A DNA stretch of 64,000 nucleotides. It comes from Amycolatopsis acidicola (GTDB lineage Bacteria; Actinomycetota; Actinomycetes; Mycobacteriales; Pseudonocardiaceae). Of this stretch, positions 61,588-64,000 are shown piece by piece. Below the pieces are notes generated by a model, which did no database searches, had not been told where the DNA came from, and saw only the letters and a list, made by a program, of their open reading frames with translations. Position 1 is the first letter of the stretch; the number at the start of each line of letters is the position of its first letter. The translations under genes and the position numbers were made by a program. The stretch covers positions 62,001 through 126,000 of the forward strand of contig NZ_VMNW02000006.1 of the NCBI RefSeq assembly GCF_007713735.2, written 5' to 3'.

Positions 61588-61743
61588 CAACCCCCGACAG
61601 GATGCGAGTAGGTTTCGGACATTTCTCACTCGAACGGTCTAGCGACCGCCCTCATTCGCGCATCACCGCTACCGATAGTTTGGTGCCGGCCGCCGAGCAC
61701 GGCGGCCAGAGAAACCCGATGAATCCGAGGAGAAACCGCGCCG

Positions 61744-62004
61744 ATGGCCGGAGTGGAAGAGATCCGTGCTGGGATCGCGATGGCGAACGAGAAGTGCAAC
61801 GCCAGCGTCGCCGCCCTGCAACAGGCCGCACAGGCATTGGAGGAGGCACAGCAGATCCTCGGGCAGGTCACCCAGGGCAGTACCCAGCCGGAGGTGACAC
61901 AGGCGCACGGCCTGCTGGCCGAGGCGGTGCAGGGCATCAACGGCCAGCAGAGCACGATCCAGGCTGCCGTTTCGTCGGCCGAGTCGTACTCCGCACGGCT
62001 GTAG
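61744..62004 (+). CDS. Small Ala/Gln-rich helical protein, function unknown
   Basis: 86 residues, almost entirely helical: VEEIRAGIAMANEKCNASVA, LQQAAQALEEAQQILGQVTQ, ending AVSSAESYSARL. It looks like two helices around a GSTQPEV turn, the size and layout of a WXG100-type hairpin but without a WXG motif. It is immediately followed (no gap) by the next small gene and then the FtsK/SpoIIIE ATPase, so it is likely a partner or substrate of that ATPase. Confidence 0.7.
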   Translation: MAGVEEIRAGIAMANEKCNASVAALQQAAQALEEAQQILGQVTQGSTQPEVTQAHGLLAEAVQGINGQQSTIQAAVSSAESYSARL

Positions 62005-62253
62005 ATGTACTCACTCTCCGAACTGCATGCGCAACTGAGCGCATTCCGTGCGAAACTGGCTGAGGCAACCGAACACACCAACCGCGCGGTGGAGCTGCTA
62101 GATGAAGCTCGCGAAACGATCGTCACCGCTTTCGAGCAGGCGGAACCGTGGGTGCCGCCCGAGCTCGCCCTCGCCGAGGACAGACTCCGCCAGGACGTCG
62201 ACCGCCTGGTCGCGGCCGACGAGCTGGTGAACGGCTACCAGGCAAGACTGTGA
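62005..62253 (+). CDS. Small helical-hairpin protein, function unknown
   Basis: 82 residues: LSELHAQLSAFRAKLAEATE then HTNRAVELLDEARETIVTAF, a turn EPWVPPEL, then LAEDRLRQDVDRLVAADELV ending NGYQARL. It ends with the same YxARL/YQARL tail as its upstream neighbour (ESYSARL), suggesting the two are distant paralogues. Its start directly follows the upstream stop, and its TGA overlaps the ATPase start (GTGA). Confidence 0.7.
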   Translation: MYSLSELHAQLSAFRAKLAEATEHTNRAVELLDEARETIVTAFEQAEPWVPPELALAEDRLRQDVDRLVAADELVNGYQARL

Positions 62254-64000
62254 AGTTCGGCAAGTCGAACGACCAGCGCGCGCGGGTGCTCACCGCGCTC
62301 GGCAACATGCGCCAGCAGCTCGGCCTGGTGCTCGGCGCGGCCCGCTCCTCGCGGGAATCGGCCGAGACGAACCTCGCCAGGCTGGAGCTGCAGCGCCGGA
62401 TCCTCCAGGTCGGCATCTCCCGCGCGGCGACCGACCCGGAGCTGTCCGAGGCGCTGCTGAACCCGGCCATGGCCGGGCTTCGTGACCAGCTCAACGAGGT
62501 GCACAACGCGTTCTACCGGGACGCCGGCACGGTGCCCGCCAAGCTCCGCGCGCTGGTCGAGGAGGCGGCGCCCGGTCCGGCAGGCCAACCGCCGAGCAGC
62601 TGGCTCGGCCGGATCGGCGGGGAAAGCCTGACACCACCGCCGTTGTGGCGAATAGGTTCGTCCACATTGGACTCCACTGGTCCGTTCCCGGTGGCAGTGC
62701 CGCTGCTGGAGGAGTCGCACCTGGCCATCACCACGGCGCCCAAGACGAGGGCCGCGGTGGAGGCGATGATCGAGGGCCTGCTGCTGCGGGTGCTCAGCGC
62801 CATGGAGCCCGGCTCGGTCCGCGTGCACCTGTGGGACGTGGGGCAGCTCACCGCCGTGCTGCCGAACCTGTATCCGCTCAGCCGCACCAGCGCGGTGACG
62901 GTCTACGACCCGGCGAGGCTCGAGGACCTGCTCGACGAACTCGCCGGGCACATCCGCCGCATCCACGCGCAGACCATGCAGGCCGGGCACCAGACCCTGC
63001 GCGGGATGCGCGAGTCGATGGGCCAGCGCACCGAGCCATGGCGGATAGCGGTGCTGTTCGGCAACGGCGAGGAATGGGCGCGCGAGCCCTTGCGCGAGTT
63101 GAGAAGGATCGCGGGCGGCGCGCTCGCGGCCGGCATCTCGCTGATCGTGGTCGACCTGCCGACGGTGCTCGGCGGCGGCGTGGAGAACATCCGCCTGCTC
63201 GACGAGCGGCACGCGGTGACGAGCATGACCGGCTCGGAGATCGTGGTGGACCTGGATCCGCCGATCCCCGCGACGGATGCGGGGAGCACGGCGAGCAGGC
63301 TCGCGGAGGCGCTGATCGCGAGGCAGGGCGGGCCGCGCTCGTTCGCCGATCTGCTGCCGACGGAGCTGGGCCAGGAGAGCTCGGCTCGCGAACTCCGTGC
63401 CCCGGTGGGCTTTTTCGAGGGTGACCCGGTCGAGGTCGTGATCGGCGACGGCAGTCCGCACGCGCTCATCGGCGGCCCCAGCGGCTCGGGCAAGACGAAC
63501 TTCCTGTACGCGCTGATAGGCAGCCTCGCCGCCCGGTACCCGCCGGACGAACTGGCGTTGTACTTGCTGGACTTCAAGGAAGGCGTGTCCTTCGCGGGCC
63601 TGGCGCCCGGCCGCCGCGACGCGAGCTGGCTGCCGCACGCGCGGCTGATCGGGGTCAACGTCAACACCGACCGCGAGTTCGGCTTGGCGCTGCTGCGTTT
63701 CCTCGCCGACGAACTGCGCCGCCGCTCTGCCGCGGCGAAGGAGCACGAGGTCACCGACCTCGCCGCGCTGCGCCAGCAGGATCCGGACGGGCACTGGCCG
63801 CGCATCGTCGCGATCATCGACGAGTTCCAGTATCTGTTCGCGGGCCGTGACGCGGTGACGAACCAGGCGACCGCGCTGCTGGAGGACATCGCCCGCCGCG
63901 GCCGCGCACAGGGCATCCACCTCATCCTGGCCAGCCAGGACATCGCCGGGATCGACGCGTTCTGGGGCAAACCCGCCGTGTTCGAGCAGTGCACGCTCCG
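62250..64000 (+). CDS. FtsK/SpoIIIE-type ATPase, 3' end outside the window
   Basis: 583 codons are visible from GTG 62250. A helical N-terminal region (about 1-110, LGNMRQQLGLVLGAARSSRE) leads, then a domain to residue 390 with RVHLWDVGQLTAVLPNLYPL. The FtsK core has Walker A GGPSGSGKTN (about residues 408-417), LYLLDFKEGVSFAGL and Walker B IVAIIDEFQYLF (about 518-529), then RRGRAQGIHLILASQDI. The FAGL region and sensor motif LASQ are like EccC/FtsK motors. Coupling to two small helical-hairpin proteins recalls type VII secretion or DNA-translocation loci. The domain layout is not the membrane FtsK one: no TM helices are seen. Confidence 0.85.
   Translation, partial: MKFGKSNDQRARVLTALGNMRQQLGLVLGAARSSRESAETNLARLELQRRILQVGISRAATDPELSEALLNPAMAGLRDQLNEVHNAFYRDAGTVPAKLRALVEEAAPGPAGQPPSSWLGRIGGESLTPPPLWRIGSSTLDSTGPFPVAVPLLEESHLAITTAPKTRAAVEAMIEGLLLRVLSAMEPGSVRVHLWDVGQLTAVLPNLYPLSRTSAVTVYDPARLEDLLDELAGHIRRIHAQTMQAGHQTLRGMRESMGQRTEPWRIAVLFGNGEEWAREPLRELRRIAGGALAAGISLIVVDLPTVLGGGVENIRLLDERHAVTSMTGSEIVVDLDPPIPATDAGSTASRLAEALIARQGGPRSFADLLPTELGQESSARELRAPVGFFEGDPVEVVIGDGSPHALIGGPSGSGKTNFLYALIGSLAARYPPDELALYLLDFKEGVSFAGLAPGRRDASWLPHARLIGVNVNTDREFGLALLRFLADELRRRSAAAKEHEVTDLAALRQQDPDGHWPRIVAIIDEFQYLFAGRDAVTNQATALLEDIARRGRAQGIHLILASQDIAGIDAFWGKPAVFEQCTL

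Noticed and set aside
59460..62063. An 867-codon open frame inside the MMPL gene
   Set aside because: The same-strand MMPL frame has clear family motifs and membrane helices; the alternative product is Arg-rich and matches nothing.
1..64000. Insertion sequences, integrase or prophage
   Set aside because: No transposase, integrase or phage structural gene and no flanking inverted/direct repeats of element type were found; the tRNA-Ser has no adjacent integrase.
1..64000. NRPS, PKS or terpene core enzymes
   Set aside because: No adenylation, ketosynthase, carrier-protein or cyclase motifs appear in any reading frame.

Overview
The window is GC-rich actinomycete DNA with many GTG starts, ATGA/GTGA-type gene overlaps, MocR, IclR, TetR and XRE regulators, a Clp-N repeat protein, an F420-type nitroreductase and an MMPL transporter. 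The gene mix and style suggest Amycolatopsis or another member of the Pseudonocardiaceae. That placement is an inference from gene content, because no rRNA or other phylogenetic marker is present.

Left part (1-16.8 kb): mostly ordinary chromosomal genes. These are a CGNR zinc-finger regulator, a PASTA lipoprotein, an SMP-30 lactonase/SDR pair, a DUF445 protein, an aminotransferase, an ECF-like sigma factor, a Thr/Val-rich envelope protein, a divergent YczR/YczE pair, a Clp-N/HTH autoregulated pair beside a PP2C-like phosphatase, a DUF998 protein, a haloacetate-dehalogenase-like hydrolase, a TetR/F420-reductase pair and a phosphoribosyltransferase. Oddities here are a DnaA-box cluster at 1.2 kb, a 47-bp tandem repeat at 7.7 kb, and a multicopper oxidase gene at 12.2-13.8 kb that has lost every copper-binding segment.

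Middle part (17-40.5 kb), almost all on the minus strand: first a tryptophanase - AraC - XRE - B12/radical-SAM set (possibly a 2-methyltryptophan or 2-methylindole chemistry). After an EAL-CBS-GGDEF protein comes an AraC plus D-serine-dehydratase-like PLP enzyme pair. Next is a tightly overlapped catabolic operon: class III aminotransferase, RidA, M81/MlrC metallopeptidase, FAH-type hydrolase, GlcD and GlcF. A divergent IclR regulator and a complete oligopeptide-type ABC importer (binding lipoprotein, fused double ATPase, two permeases) follow.

Accessory sugar/amine locus (41.3-56.3 kb): an MFS efflux pump, four SDRs of one unusual subfamily, and homologues of LegB, LegC, LegG and PtmE. Two paralogous NAD-dependent epimerases, a Gfo/Idh/MocA dehydrogenase, a threonine-synthase-like PLP enzyme and an aspartoacylase-like deacylase complete it. 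This is the front half of a nonulosonic (legionaminic-type) sugar pathway without the LegI/NeuB synthase or LegF/NeuA cytidylyltransferase, so the 6-deoxy-diaminosugar probably has another fate. Similar operator-like inverted repeats (TGAAAC-N4-GTTTCA and variants, the kind bound by IclR/KdgR regulators) lie upstream of the importer, the divergent SDR pair, legB and the deacylase/epimerase pair. They suggest one regulon running from the IclR gene at 33.9 kb to about 56 kb. Parts of 34.9-48.9 kb have clearly more A/T at third codon positions than the flanks, consistent with acquisition.

Right part (56.5-64 kb): a four-domain XRE/winged-helix/nucleotidyltransferase-like/HEPN-like fusion, a lipase-like hydrolase, a small Cys-rich protein, tRNA-Ser(GGA) with a terminator, an MMPL transporter, and two small helical proteins overlapping an FtsK/SpoIIIE ATPase cut by the window edge.
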